The notes beneath the pieces were generated by a model. It saw nothing but the letters and a program-made list of their open reading frames with translations, did not search any database and was not told where the DNA came from. Of a DNA stretch of 64,000 nt, positions 1-11,399 are shown one piece after another. Location: positions 312,001 to 376,000 of the forward strand of contig JAQFVV010000563.1 of assembly GCA_028023455.1 (NCBI GenBank), in the 5' to 3' direction. The translations under genes were made by a program, and so were the position numbers. Source of the DNA: Epiperipatus broadwayi (Eukaryota; Onychophora; Udeonychophora; Euonychophora; Peripatidae). How positions within the stretch are numbered: position 1 is the stretch's first letter; each line of letters begins with the position of its first letter.

Positions 1-2160
1 GTATTGCACAAAAGACATGTACAGTATCCCCATAGCTCTGAGAGCATGCTCTCCTATGTGTTACAACTGGAGGCTATAGAAGCCAAGTAAATGAATATTT
101 ATGGGAAGCATAATTTCTAGATAAATAATTCCTAGCCCCATATTATTTTATTCCTATTACTTTACTATTCTGTCAATAAGAATAGTTACCATTAGAATAT
201 CAACACATAGACATCAATACAGTAATAATTCTAATATTTTAGAAAATAGATATTATCTTCAATTGCAAGCATAACTGAGATTATCATAAAATAAGGCATT
301 ATGAGCAGGAATTGTATTTGACAATAGTTTTTAATTGTTTCATTCTAAACACAATTTATTTCAGTATCTCAATATTTAATAATAGTTGAATGGTTTATTA
401 TATTGGGAGTTCATAAAAAGTTTAAATATTGGAAATGACAAATCTGTTTATTGCAATGCTAAAATATGGCATTCTGGAGTTTATGGTCTGTAGGTCAGCA
501 CTTAAACTATAATTAAGTGCTACAAATTATTTATTAAAACAATAAATTTTAATTTTTCATTATTTTCTTGGCTTTTGAACATGCAGTGTAATATTTACAT
601 TATTTATCACGTAACAATGAAATTTACTTGACAGAAATACTTATAAAAAGAAAGAGATAGAAATTAGTACTAATGTTTTGTAAAATCTCATTGACAAAAG
701 TCATAAACAAATAATCTGGGATGAGAACACAACAAATGATTATGGGCATAATAGCCCTGCCATCTAATATCAACTCATTAATCAAGCTTGCAGTAGATAA
801 ATCTAGAGTGAAAAAAAATTCTTCTTATATCATACATTAAATATACACAGAGATATCTATTAGTATTTGGATTATGTTTTATCCTAATCAAATGAGAAAA
901 GTGTATCTTCAATTATAATAAAACTAAACATGATAATAAATTATATAATCACTGGTTTTTGTGACAAATCTATTAACTAGATATTTAAAAAAGAAATAAA
1001 AGATGGTGGCTTATCTTGAGATGCATTAGGTTCAGAAGGTTCATTAAGTTGTAGCTCCATATTGATATAAACTGTAAGCCAAAAACTAACCAGTAATGTA
1101 AATACGATAATACTTGATAGTGATATATATAACACTTTCTAGTATTCATTGGGTACTAGTGTGAATTGGTTACACATTCATGAATTAAATGCACCTAACA
1201 GCATATCTAAATATGATCTTCGTTAATGTATATAACCATACTTTAACTAATTATAACAAGGGACTTCTTATTCTGCTAAAATATATATTAATATTTTGAT
1301 CAGAAGTTAAAATTTTGTTCAATAATCAAAGATCTGAAATAAATAATTTAATTACAGATAATGATATAAAGTGGGATGGCAGGAGCAATCCAAAAAGATA
1401 ACTATATATTGTGAGTAGGATCAGTGGTAAAGTTTGCACTATATTATAGTTGTTTTGTTTTTAAATGTTAAGTGATTGATTACTCATCTGATCAGTCCAG
1501 ATCAAATAAGTATCTACATGTTCAACTTAGCAGTGAATAATTACTAAATGTATACTTCCTCACCTAGAGTGGATTGCTATCTGGGTTTTTATACAATGTC
1601 TATCTGAAAATATTCCGACTTTATTTGAAATTATCAGTTGTGTAAAAAAAAAATTGTCCTTCTTTTGCTCTGAATTTGAACCTTCCGATATAATAATGGC
1701 GGACTAACACTGTATTATAAAATTGACAATAAAAAAAAAAATACTTTTCATTAATAAAAGATATTTTACTTTTCTTCCTATTATATAATGAGAAAACTTA
1801 AAAAAAAAAAAAAAAAAAGTTTATAAGCAAAAGAAAAGTATCAGTTTCAAAACTGTTTTGCCGCTATCTGAAATTTCTTTGATCTTCGGAGTAAGACAAT
1901 TTTTAACACACTGATCACACAACATTTAATGTAATGAGTTTTTAATCAATTCAAAAATACCAATTGATCTGTGTTAAATGTTTGAATTACCTTTAAAAAA
2001 AAAAAACTAAAAGCACAAAACTTATTAAATTAATCTTTCGACAACGTCAATTAGAATAATTAATTACTTTTTAAATATTTATTAATATTTTTGAAACTCA
2101 TTCCACTAATTTATATATAATTTAAAAGATGAAAACAAACACTAGATGCTTTCAAATAGT
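1..2160. other. AT-rich noncoding stretch, no gene seen
   Basis: I see no coding region or recognisable repeat here. The stretch has simple A runs, including an 18-base A run at 1801-1818, and scattered AT-rich unique-looking sequence. A short minus-strand segment near 1570-1610 has an acceptor-like and a donor-like end, but at about 40 bases it is too short to trust. Confidence 0.5.
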
Positions 2161-2180
2161 GTAAATATGATAATGGCCTG

Positions 2181-2335
2181 CGTAGGTTGGCGCAGTGGTA
2201 GAATGTCAGATTCCCGAGTATTGGTTCCTCTGATCGATTATAGATTGGTATTTCTGGCCTCGAACATCTTATGAACTCCCAAGCAAACAATTAGTCCGTT
2301 AGAGATTCTAGGTAAATTTGTAATACAATACAACT
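2181..2335 (+). repeat. tRNA-derived SINE copy
   Basis: The head holds TGGCGCAGTGG at 2188-2198, which fits a pol III A box. It is followed by tRNA-like text and a tail with GAACTCCCAAGCAAACAATTA. The same tail (YATGAAYTCCYAAGCAATAAA-like) recurs at 10.8, 19.15, 29.26 and 43.66 kb in this window, which is the main evidence for a dispersed family. The B box is degenerate. I infer a nonautonomous retroelement mobilised by a LINE; the partner is not identified. Confidence 0.6.
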
Positions 2336-2461
2336 TAAAATGTTAACACTTCAAGATCTAAATGTTATGAAATAATTTATAAACTAATATCTCAAATCTT
2401 TTAATCATATAAATTTATTTCCACGAATAAAATTAATACATTAGCTAGTTAATACAAAATA

Positions 2462-2935
2462 TTTCTGTAGCATAGTATTCATTACACCCCTTCCATGTAA
2501 GATAGGGAATAGTTTCTATTCACTTTTAACATAGTGTGTGTGGGAGGGGAGGGTATAACCATAAACACATGACCAAAGATATGTGAAAACTATGTATGAT
2601 CTCCAATATGCACATTTTGTGCTAATCCAGCCCTCATCAGATTGTTATCATTGTTCGGTATAGGTATAACACATCAATTAAACTGTAGTAATTGGCTATC
2701 AATATATAATGAACAATGATAAAGATATGTGTAAGAGATTGTGATCTGGGCCAACTGATGAGTGCTGGTCCAACATGAAATGTGCATTTTGGGGATCACA
2801 CATCTTTTTCTCATGTCTTTGGTCATATGTTTATGATTATATCCCTCCACAAGATGTTAAAAGTGGATAAAAACCAGTCCCTACTTTGCATGAAAGGGAT
2901 GTAGTGAAAAATACACTTACAGAAATATTATTCAT
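2462..2935. repeat. Foldback element, family C (inverted repeat)
   Basis: Two arms of about 200 bases (2462-2660 and 2708-2935) are imperfect reverse complements around a spacer of about 50 bases. Matching landmarks include the outer ends (ATTTCTGTAG against CTTACAGAAAT), CATGACCAAAGATATGTG against its complement near 2815, and the inner GAACAATGATAA against TTATCATTGTTC. No ORF is inside. It looks like a nonautonomous palindromic transposon. Its inner part (CATCAGTTGGTCCAGAT-like) is shared with the elements at 14.3-15.1 and 34.2-34.7 kb, so they form one wider family. Confidence 0.75.
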
Positions 2936-3265
2936 TAAGTAGCGATTCTTTAGTCTAATGAATGACTAATAAGAATTATTAATAGATTACATAGTATATA
3001 TAAATAGCTATGCATATCATGTGAAAACAACATGTAGATGATATAAATTAAGAATCTTAAATATTGCTTGTACTCATGAAAAGAAGACAATTTCTGTAGA
3101 AAATGTTAACAAAAAAGGGGAGCGCTAAAAATCAATTAAAAAATTTTAATTCAAAATTTTAATAATGTCAATTACTTTTTTACAATATATACAAAGCAAT
3201 TGAAATTGTTTAATTTTTAAAATAAGATTTGTCACCGGTCTAAAATTCTCCAATTATTCCAATGA

Positions 3266-3421
3266 ACGCAACTTCCGCAATTATTTATTGGTTCATTTTA
3301 TATTAAGACCTACGGAATGGCATCATATCAATGTGACGATGGTTTCACATTAGAAGGGAATTCTAATATTTATTGTTCACCTGATTCATTTTATATTAAA
3401 AAGGAAAATTCAAAATATTAA
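3266..3421 (+). pseudogene. Sushi/CCP-domain-like coding fragment
   Basis: Between TGA at 3263 and TAA at 3419 the frame reads as most of a complement control protein module. Near its middle are YGMASYQC, then DDGFTLEGNSNIYC. The spacing G-x3-Y-x-C-x2-G-F-x-L-x-G-x5-C is the canonical CCP core. The first Cys and the closing Trp/Cys part are missing. There is an acceptor-like AG at 3306-3307 (TTTTATATTAAG) but no good donor. A 15-base direct repeat (TTCATTTTATATTAA) lies at 3292-3306 and again at 3385-3399, around the best-matching part. CCP modules occur in extracellular adhesion and complement-type proteins. This could be a stray exon, a captured fragment or a coincidence. It lies just downstream of the minus-strand terminal exon at 4045-4112. 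Confidence 0.45.
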
Positions 3422-3443
3422 AATTAAAATATAAATTACTACT

Positions 3444-3449
3444 TTTATT
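3444..3449 (-). promoter_or_regulatory. Candidate poly(A) signal for minus-strand gene
   Basis: TTTATT on the plus strand gives AATAAA on the minus strand about 600 bases past the stop codon at 4045-4047. An ATTAAA alternative lies near 3694. AATAAA is frequent by chance in sequence this AT-rich, so this is position-based inference only. Confidence 0.25.
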
Positions 3450-4044
3450 CAAACGTGGGAGAGTGAAATTCCAAAATAAATAGTAATATACATTCTTCTA
3501 AAGTAGAACATTTGCTAATCTTACATAATCACAGTTTCTTGATAAAATTCAAAAAATGCTAGCAAGAACTTATCAACAAGTATTAATACGTTATTTCTCA
3601 ATTACTTCACCCGCTATTGAAACCCATTAAAACACGTATTCAGATACAATAATTAATGAAAAATATTAAAATTTAGCAACAATCTTTCAAAATTTTAATC
3701 TTTTTTTTTTTTTTTTGCAATTACTATTTTATGCTTAATACAATTATTATAAAAAATTAATCAAAAATATTTGAAACAATTCATTTTATCTGAACATCAA
3801 ATATATACACACTATTGAAATAGAAGGACCATTTCATCTGATTGTTTTTGCAAAAGCCTGCCTAGTCTCATAATCTGAAGTTTCAAACTACTTTAAAACT
3901 ATGACTCCCTCCCCCCTAAATAAAAAGAAACTTTCAAACAAGCTTAGGTAGCTAGTCCAATCCCAACCCAGCTTATCATCCAATTTTTGTTCACAAATAA
4001 GCATATAGAAATTATTAATAGAGAGTAAAATAAGAGGACAATAT

Positions 4045-4112
4045 TTAAAAATCACCATCAGATGACTCATTTGTGAAAGCCTTTCCCTTCACTTTTGAGG
4101 CAGGAGGAGCTC
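4045..4112 (-). CDS. Terminal coding exon of unidentified protein (gene 1)
   Basis: On the minus strand an acceptor (TTTAATAATACAG) precedes an open frame of 2 bases plus 21 codons and TAA. It reads APPASKVKGKAFTNESSDGD then F and stop. The peptide is basic then acidic/serine-rich (ESSDGDF), a common look for the C-terminal tail of nuclear or scaffold proteins, which says little about function. It joins in phase to the exon at 5311-5403: that exon ends with G, this one starts GA, making GGA (Gly). Codon choice is mixed and GC is clearly above the flanks, unlike the surrounding noncoding sequence. I do not recognise the family. An overlapping 60-codon minus frame is a shadow. Confidence 0.5.
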
Positions 4113-4319
4113 CTGTATTATTAAAGTTAAAAATGTGTTAACGAATTTAATAACATTCACTGAATATTAAAAAAAGAGTTTTCCAATTGAAAAGTTTATA
4201 AACAATACGTTGGAAAATCATTCCATCTCAAGCATTAGGCATAAGAGAATCAAAACATTAATACAGAAAACAATTATAATGCAATTATAAAAGACTATAT
4301 TATTATTAATGATATCTTT

Positions 4320-5290
4320 TTTATTTATTTTTATTCTTATTTGAAGCCGCCGAGTTGGTTTATTTATTTATAGTACAAAGAACATCAAGCTCTTTGGTGT
4401 GATTTTTTGTATAAGAAATGAAATGTTGAACAACCTCAATGTTATTATCTCCCCCCCCCCCCCAACCATCTCTCTTTTTCTCACTAGCAGACATTCTTAA
4501 AAGACTCATCATCAATTCTAAGCTAAAAATCTCATCTATATTCTGTGACAGAAATCTTTGCCATTAAATAGATTGTCAGATAGTATGAGAATAAATGAAA
4601 ACTTTATATGAGTCGAATCAATGGTTCATAAAGAATTGAAGGTTGGCTATCAAATAATGAATATAAAGAGAAAAATTGCATGTATTCTATTTTATTATCA
4701 GCGATTTTATATGCCATTTTAGACGTTCCTAATAATATTTATTAACAAATAACAGCCTATTTATAAAACAAACATAATTTAATCAGGTATGGATTTTATC
4801 ATTAAACATCATATGATCACTGTTTCTTATGCTTGCTCATAACTGTATGGATTTTGTATTAACGTTTACACAATACTGTTCAAACATTGCTTGACTCAGT
4901 ATTAACAAGATATTCCACGCAGGAGAGAAACACAAACCTATCCTTATAAATAATAATATTGAGAGCAAATAGCTTGTAAATTTTACTTCATTTTCTTTTA
5001 TATATGTATTCAACAAGAATCAATAGTTATCAGGTAGAATTATTAAATGATGAAAAAAATGGCATAATATATATATATACTATTTACACTGAAATCAATA
5101 TAAATTATAAAATATTCCTAAAGATGTTGGAGTACAAAAGTATATTGTCTTTGTCATCTTGTCAACCCATAAGAAGGTAGCTAATATGATGTTTCCATGT
5201 ATTATTACTCAGATTATCATTTCCAATCCAATGAAATGGATACCTAGCTTTTTTAATACTCTCCGATTTATTTTGATTTGCAAATGAATT
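4320..5290. other. Intron of gene 1; simple repeats only
   Basis: This lies between the two gene 1 exons. It has a 13-base C run at 4451-4463, a short AT microsatellite near 5069-5080 and otherwise plain AT-rich sequence. No other exon or element is evident. Confidence 0.4.
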
Positions 5291-5310
5291 TAAAAGCCTT
5301 ACCGTTTTAC

Positions 5311-5403
5311 CATGAAGAGTAAAGAGTGGAAAAATGGATGATGATGTATCTTCTCTCCGATCCTGTTCATGGGACAGATTACTAATGATGACTGTTTTGC
5401 CGA
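5311..5403 (-). CDS. Internal coding exon of unidentified protein (gene 1)
   Basis: On the minus strand the acceptor is a strong pyrimidine tract (GTTTTTTTTATTTTTAAAG). The exon is open in one frame only: 2 bases, 30 codons starting GKTVIISNLSHEQDRREDTS and ending SIFPLFTLH, plus a last G. Two donors compete: GTAAAA at 5310, which keeps the frame into the exon at 4045-4112, and GTAAGG at 5302, eight bases further, which is closer to consensus but would end the protein early (stop in the next exon). The preceding exon must leave one base. A mix of charged, hydrophobic and Ser residues plus raised GC separate it from the flanks. Family unknown; further 5' exons should lie at higher coordinates. 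Confidence 0.5.
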
Positions 5404-5936
5404 CTTTAAAAATAAAAAAAACATGCTCAAAAATGAATATGAAGGCAAAGTGAAGATATATAATCAGAGAAAATTAAATCGATATGGTTTACCAATACTG
5501 TATAAAGATTAGCCATAATTTACTTTTTCTTAAGTAAATTGCGCAATTAAATAGTTGATTTAGAATTTTAAAAATTAGAAATTAATGCAGCAAGATTTTG
5601 CCTCCTATTTCCATATATGCTCTCACTCCAAATATATATTTTATACTGGTAAAAATTAATATATTTAACTTAAAACTTAATAAAGGAAAGTCTCTTCAAA
5701 TGAGACTTGTCAAAAATTTGGAACCCACACTCACGCTGGAGATAATGCATCGAAGTCAGTAATGTGGAAATGTGGTTGAGATTTCAGGTTGAGATGGAAA
5801 AAGCAATGCATCTACTATTTCTCACTTAACTTGAAATTATTATGCATATAAGTTTTATCTCTTTCAACACAAAATAAACTATCCTATACTTTAATGATCA
5901 TTCATATTTAATAAATAATAAATACATTTCTCAGGA

Positions 5937-5937
<1 letters not shown>

Positions 5938-6018
<81 letters not shown>

Positions 6019-6033
6019 ATAATAATAATAATA
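5938..6033. repeat. ATT/AAT microsatellite, about 96 bp
   Basis: About 25 ATT units run to near 6016 and then switch to TAA/AAT units up to 6033. The switch makes the right end self-complementary with the rest. The tract should be highly length-polymorphic. Confidence 0.95.
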
Positions 6034-6099
6034 CTCTTAATCTTATTCTATGTTAACAATAAAATTTTGAAGTCAGTAAAATATTTAAAACAATATATA

Positions 6100-8560
6100 T
6101 ATATATAGTTTGGTAACTAAGCACTAACTAAGAGTAACTTAATCTGTGACTTAAAATAAGGCTATCAAATTAGATACAGTGAACTAATAATGTATCTCTG
6201 GGTTATATAAAATAAGAAAATAAATGCACGAATATCAAGTGTGGTTATGCATTCTAGGATATGACAATGTAAAGGGATTTTATGTACATTATCCAACCCA
6301 ATATTTTTATGTTTCAGATAGCATAAGTACAATAATGATATATTCAGTCCAGATAAGTTTTACTTGTGTTTATATTTTAGACATTTAATATTGTAAATAT
6401 GAAATGATGCCGTGTCTTTAATTAATGACAAAAGAAAAATGTTAAAAAATTAACTAATACTTTATTGCATAATATAAAATCAATAACAAAACAAATAATA
6501 ACAATAAAGAAAATTATATAACACATCTAATAAATATTACTGTTTAATCCCTAGATCTAATTTGAACTCCTGAATAATCAAGTATGATGTCAGATAGGGT
6601 TGTGATGACACTCACCTTAAATAGGAATAGACTGTTCACTTATTTCAAAATAATTCTCAATTCTAATACTGGAGAATAATAAATTATCATAATCATAAAA
6701 GATAAATATTTTATGGTCATTCTTAAATAGGTTGTTTTACTAACCAATCAACTATTAATCAACTCAATTCAATGATATTGGAAATTTTCACTCTTTTAAG
6801 GGAAGTAAATACAAATCTCAGCAGACCTAGATTATTTTTACCATTTTGGGCTTATTTATTTTACCTTAAGATCCTTTACTGAATTCAATTGCATGCATAA
6901 ATGTTAGGGGTGCTACTTTGCTAATACAAATATAACTATACCATCAGGTTGTTTGGTTAAATATCAGACAATGGCAAAATTAATACCAATAGGTAAAACT
7001 GAAGCATAAAATATTCCTTACAGATTTACTCATCAAGGGGATAATTAATTCCATCTAACTTTGAGGTTGAAATTTAAGAATCCATAAAACATTGTTAATA
7101 TTTCCAACATACAGAAATTTTATCTAAGTTTATTAATTAGGTTTGTAGAATGACATAAACCTAAAACAAATCATTTAATCCCTTTCAATCTCAACAATAA
7201 TAATATTAAATAAAAATATTACCTGTACCTAAGCATATTATTATCTGAAACAACTTTATTACATTAATAAACAACAATAACACAAATTAACTAAGAAAGA
7301 TGTGATTATGTAAACGTAAATTAAATAATATTTCCGATTTTATTACACAATTCATTTCACTTTTGTAAGATCATCCTTTCTCAATATAGCATAAAAAGTA
7401 TTAAATTCCACTTAGTGCATTCTTTAATCATGATAATCCATTTTGAGGGTTACTTATAACTTGGATGTTTATTATATTTAATATTTGTTTGGAGAACCAA
7501 TAATTCAAGAGTAACATTAAATATTACGTTATAATCCATTATCCTTTGAATGTCATTCAAGTATGTACTATAATCCTTAATGCATATCCTTAAACACTGG
7601 ATACACATTCATACTTGGTTTTATGAAGCAAATTAATTCTTTTAAACAGATGCTACAATTTTATCCTAAAATTTAGCATTCAGTGCTCCATTAATTTGAA
7701 ATATAAAATGAACCCATTCATTTATCAATTTTTAATCCTTGATGTCAGTAATTGTATTCATATCTCTGATCAAGCACATAGTTTGTTATCTATGCTTATT
7801 ATAATGATTTTTATTACTTTTGAACTAAAATTCATTTCTTTAGCAATAAGTTTATAAGAAGCATATTTGAGTTGAAAATTATCATTTAATTTTTCTTTTC
7901 TTTTTATAATTGAAGATATAAATTTACTATTGAGACTTATATTCATTCTGTCTTAAAGTAAAGAAAATAATTATTTCCATAAATAATTTCAGAAAGAAAA
8001 TGTCAACAACTTGTTTGAAATTAAAAAATATAATCCACATTACATGCACAACAACATATAAAATGCAATAACTGTTAATTCTACACATAATTAAAAATAT
8101 AATGTTGGATTCATAATTCTATTCTACATTTCTATTTTTGAATTATTTGTTTTATATAAATAGTGCATATTACTTTGCACAAATGTACGAGTCTATTTTT
8201 AAAAATTCTGCTTGAAAGCCATTTAAAATATTTTATAGAATTATATTTCTTATAAACATTGGTATGCGAGAGTATTTAAACATCATAATGAGTATGTTTT
8301 ATGCTCTACAACCAACGATAATGATAAATACATTTGTTTAATCATAAAAATTAAAGCCAATAAAATTTTTACAGTTTAAATTTATAAGTCAATTTACAGT
8401 AATACTGTAATGTTACAATATTTATTACTTGCTCTAAATAACATAATATAGTGTCATAATAATGCAATAACCATTCAATGTGTCTAATAATTCATTTTGA
8501 ATATGAGAAGTAATACAATTTTCTTTTTCTTCCTTCTTTCTTTATGTATTGATTTCTATA
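6100..8560. other. AT-rich stretch, no gene or clear element
   Basis: Nothing here can be supported as coding. A minus-strand segment at 6609-6661 has a good acceptor (TTTATTATTCTCCAG) and donor (AAG then GTGAGT), but its only mostly open frame ends in TAA just before the donor. I treat it as a pseudo-exon. The rest is AT-rich sequence without evident repeats. Confidence 0.5.
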
Positions 8561-8567
8561 TTCACAT

Positions 8568-8766
8568 ATCATACCATTTCCAATCTTCTTATACACCTAA
8601 TAATACTATTTTTATACCAAAACTTTACTCTTACAGTTTTGACTGTCATGTACTCATCATCAGAGATCTTTGGTGATGATTGCAGCACAGCAAAAATTGT
8701 AAGAGTGAAGACTTGGTGCAAAAAATAGTATGGTTAAGTGTAAAAGATGGTTGGAAATGGTATGAT
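8568..8766. repeat. Near-complete palindromic element (family E)
   Basis: About 99 bases on each side are imperfect reverse complements, from ATCATACCATTTCCAA to TTGGAAATGGTATGAT. The centre is AGATCT at 8664-8669, inside TCATCATCAGAGATCTTTGG. Nearly no loop is left, so the RNA would form a long hairpin. No ORF is inside. It is most simply a small foldback transposon. Confidence 0.8.
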
Positions 8767-8859
8767 TTGAATAGGAGCTAGGGAGTCTTTGAATTTTTTA
8801 TTCCAGATAGCCAGTCCATAGCTAATTCATCTAATCACAATAATTTTAACCATTATTCA

Positions 8860-9420
8860 TCCATTGTAAAAGAATCTATCTAAGCTTAATTTAATTTCTC
8901 TAAATTATAGTTTCTCTTCTCCACATCACTTGATCAATTTTTCTCATTTTATTCACTCATTTCATATATGATCTCTTTTAAGATGTTTTACAAATTTTAG
9001 TAGTTGGCTTACCCTGCCAGTCAATTATAATCATTTCTAGAAATGGATCCAGATCAACTACATATCATCCCCTAATTATTTTAATGATGTCAATTACATC
9101 TGTTTGTTCTTTCATCATTCCTTTTTGTAACTTCCAACACATATCTTCATTGAATTGTCTGAAGCCTATGTATTGCACTCTGTCCAACATGTATATCGAA
9201 CCTAATAAAACTGATATATTAAAAACATTCCTTTTTAAATAGATAGGCATACACTGTGTATTTCTTTTTAATATTAAATATAGGCATACACTGTGTATTT
9301 CTTTTTAATATTAAATTCTTTCTACTAAAAGTACTCCATGAAAATTTAATTCTATGGTTAATTTCATTCAATATGTTTATGTCTATAGAGATAACATGAC
9401 CATGTTATTTATAAAAGTAG
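8860..9420 (-). mobile_element. RTE-type LINE 3' fragment, decayed
   Basis: The minus strand reads, from 9420 down, an NEINHRIKFSWSTFSRKN-like stretch, MPIYLKRNVFNISVLL, GFRQFNEDMCWKLQKGM, EQTDVIDIIKI and, after several stops, GKPTTK and MWRREL. This order matches the region after the reverse transcriptase core in RTE elements (EI-RRI-GW-AFG, LK-K-FN--VLP, ETW-like, RM, IR-T----I). The catalytic RT core and endonuclease are missing (5' truncated). A 37-bp tandem duplication at 9243-9316 lies within the coding part. Stops and frameshifts show an old copy. Confidence 0.65.
9243..9316. repeat. 37-bp perfect tandem duplication
   Basis: Units 9243-9279 and 9280-9316 are identical (ATAGGCATACACTGTGTATT and the next 17 bases). 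The copy lies inside the decayed RTE coding region and shifts its frame by one base (37 is not a multiple of 3). Perfect identity suggests it is younger than the LINE decay around it. Confidence 0.9.
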
Positions 9421-9550
9421 TAGCAAAATTTTTTCCACACAATAGTGCCACCTACTATAAGCACTAGCAATAAAAATATGTTAGAAGATTGTTCATTTTA
9501 ATCCCTATCCAGTATTATACTATTTAATATCCTCAGACTAGTTTCTAAAT
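9420..9550 (+). repeat. Dispersed repeat family B, copy 1
   Basis: AGCAAAATTTTTTCCACACAAT and AGTGCCACC at the start, and CCTCAGACTAGTTTCTA at the end, match in the same order and spacing a copy at 19205-19330 (CCATGCAATAGTGCCACC ... CCCCAGACTAGTTTCTA). The start also matches the arms of the hairpin at 47620-47728. No ORF. It directly abuts the RTE fragment, so the two may be part of one nested insertion. Confidence 0.55.
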
Positions 9551-9559
9551 TAGAATATT

Positions 9560-10680
9560 TATAGTTGATACCTTTTTATAATTGGACATTATCAATTTTT
9601 TCTTTCCTTATGCTCCTACTTTTTATTCTTATCTGATAATTATTGTAATATTTCCTAAATCTCTTAAATATAACAGATGTATTTTTATTCCTTTAGATTC
9701 CCATTTTTAATCTACACAAATGTTGTTATTACAGTAGTTTTAAACCATCTAATATTGATAAGGAAATGAGTCTATTTAACTATGCTTAATTATAGAATAA
9801 TATCAATACTGAAAAATGATTCAAGCTATCATCTGGTAATTGAAACTGTTTAATGGTTTAGGGTAAAAATTGTCACAACTGTTACCAAAACATTATGATC
9901 ATTATATCTTTTCTACATTGATTTAAGTCTATCTATAAGCTTATAGTATGGTGTGTAGTTTCTCTTTTCCCTGAGCTACAACTTTAATGTATTTGCTAAA
10001 AAAAATCTGAAGATGTCAGCATTATATGGACTTCCTGCATGACTGACAATACCCAATTAACATAATAATATCATGAGGGTCTTAAAAATTAAGTGAAATG
10101 AGAATTTCTGACTAGCCAAATATTTAGTCTGAGGACAAAATTGAAATAATTTAATTTCTAATGAAAAATTATAATTTTTAGTAATTTTCTTGCAAATTGA
10201 AACTTAAAATGCAATAGTTTTGTAAAAAAAACTTATTTTTAAACTACTGATAAGAAAATTGTCTTTGAAAACAATTTATTTTTAAAAAGATCCTTAAAAA
10301 GTTTGCTATGGCAAATGGAAGCAGTTTCTATTAGATAAAACAAAATCACTTTTAAAGACAATATTTAATAACAATAAATAATATACTAACTTTAAATCAT
10401 TTTTTTTCTTTCTTTGATGGTAATTAACTGTAAATCCAGTAAAAAAAATTAGATAATGATAAGATTTAAAATTATAACAAACAAAAACAAAACTATATCA
10501 AAGTGGCTAATGACCAATAATCAAAATCTTAGAATAAATTCAGAAGAAAGAATAATGAAAATTTAATGATATGCAAGATATATATTCAGTAGAAAAAAGT
10601 GACAGGACTCAATAACTCAAAATAAACATAAAATGTGCAGTATGAAATGTCTTTAGAAAGACCATTGCTCTAAATCAAGG
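9560..10680. other. AT-rich stretch, nothing identified
   Basis: There are no open frames of note and no recognised repeat. Short A and T runs only. Confidence 0.5.
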
Positions 10681-10689
10681 TGATTTTTT

Positions 10690-11060
10690 TGGCTTGTATT
10701 GTTTAGTGCCATGACAAAATCGCAAATTCTGGTTATCAAATTTCATGTATCAAGCATTAAGTTGTGTCACTTCTGGTGCTTAAACTTTTTATGAATTCCT
10801 AAGTAACAAACTATTTGAATTACCCTGGTTATTTATAGTTAATCCAGTATTCAATTGATGGACTCTGGACATTAAGGTCTAGGGATCATGACTCTATTTC
10901 TAATTGTTCTAGTGCTCAACCTCCTTATGATTATCAAAAATTAGACCATTTGTTTTGGCCAATAGTAGGATGACAGTTACTGGAACTATCTCCAGCCATG
11001 TTATTTTCAGAGTTCCAATTTCTTATAAATTCTCAAATAATAAAACTACCTGATTGAAGA
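10690..11060 (+). repeat. Cluster of SINE-related units
   Basis: Two to three related units lie head to tail. Unit 1 (about 10690-10830) has TTTAGTGCC near its start and the tail ATGAATTCCTAAGTAACAAA. Unit 2 (about 10845-10955) has CTCAACCTCCTTATGATTATC. Unit 3 (about 10956-11055) ends TTATAAATTCTCAAATAATA. Each echoes the SINE tail seen at 2272-2300. The serial arrangement suggests either repeated insertion into older copies or tandem growth. Confidence 0.5.
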
Positions 11061-11259
11061 ATATTAGCTATTATTGAATAAAGGGTAAAGACCTTCGATT
11101 AATTTCGATTCCATAAATAAATGTGATACAATGACTGTAAAATCAGAAAATACAAGTATGATATGATATAACCAATATTAATAGCGGTAGGCATATCGTG
11201 TTTCTTGAATACAAAGCCTATACTAAATTTATCATACCTTTTGTAAAAAAAGACAGCAG

Positions 11260-11316
11260 TGATGATGATGATAATAATAATGATAATACTAATAATAATG
11301 ATGATAATAATAATAA
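11260..11316. repeat. ATG/ATA trinucleotide repeat
   Basis: GATGATGATGATAATAATAAT and following units form an imperfect trinucleotide tract. On the minus strand it reads as a poly-isoleucine run, which explains a spurious 77-codon frame there. Confidence 0.85.
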
Positions 11317-11399
11317 AGCTTAATGAAACCAAGACTATGAAAGGTAGTAATTAAAATGTCCAGATTTATAAATCAAACAGTGTACTGAAGGTAGTGTGT

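Noticed and set aside
5740-5830. Possible minus-strand exon ending TDFDALSPA before GTGAGT
   Set aside because: The donor is good, but the acceptor is poor and the open frame does not match the phase needed by the exon at 5403.
6609-6661. Minus-strand 53-nt exon with good acceptor and donor
   Set aside because: Two frames are blocked early and the third ends in TAA just before the donor, so it cannot be an ordinary coding exon; a poison exon is possible but unsupported.
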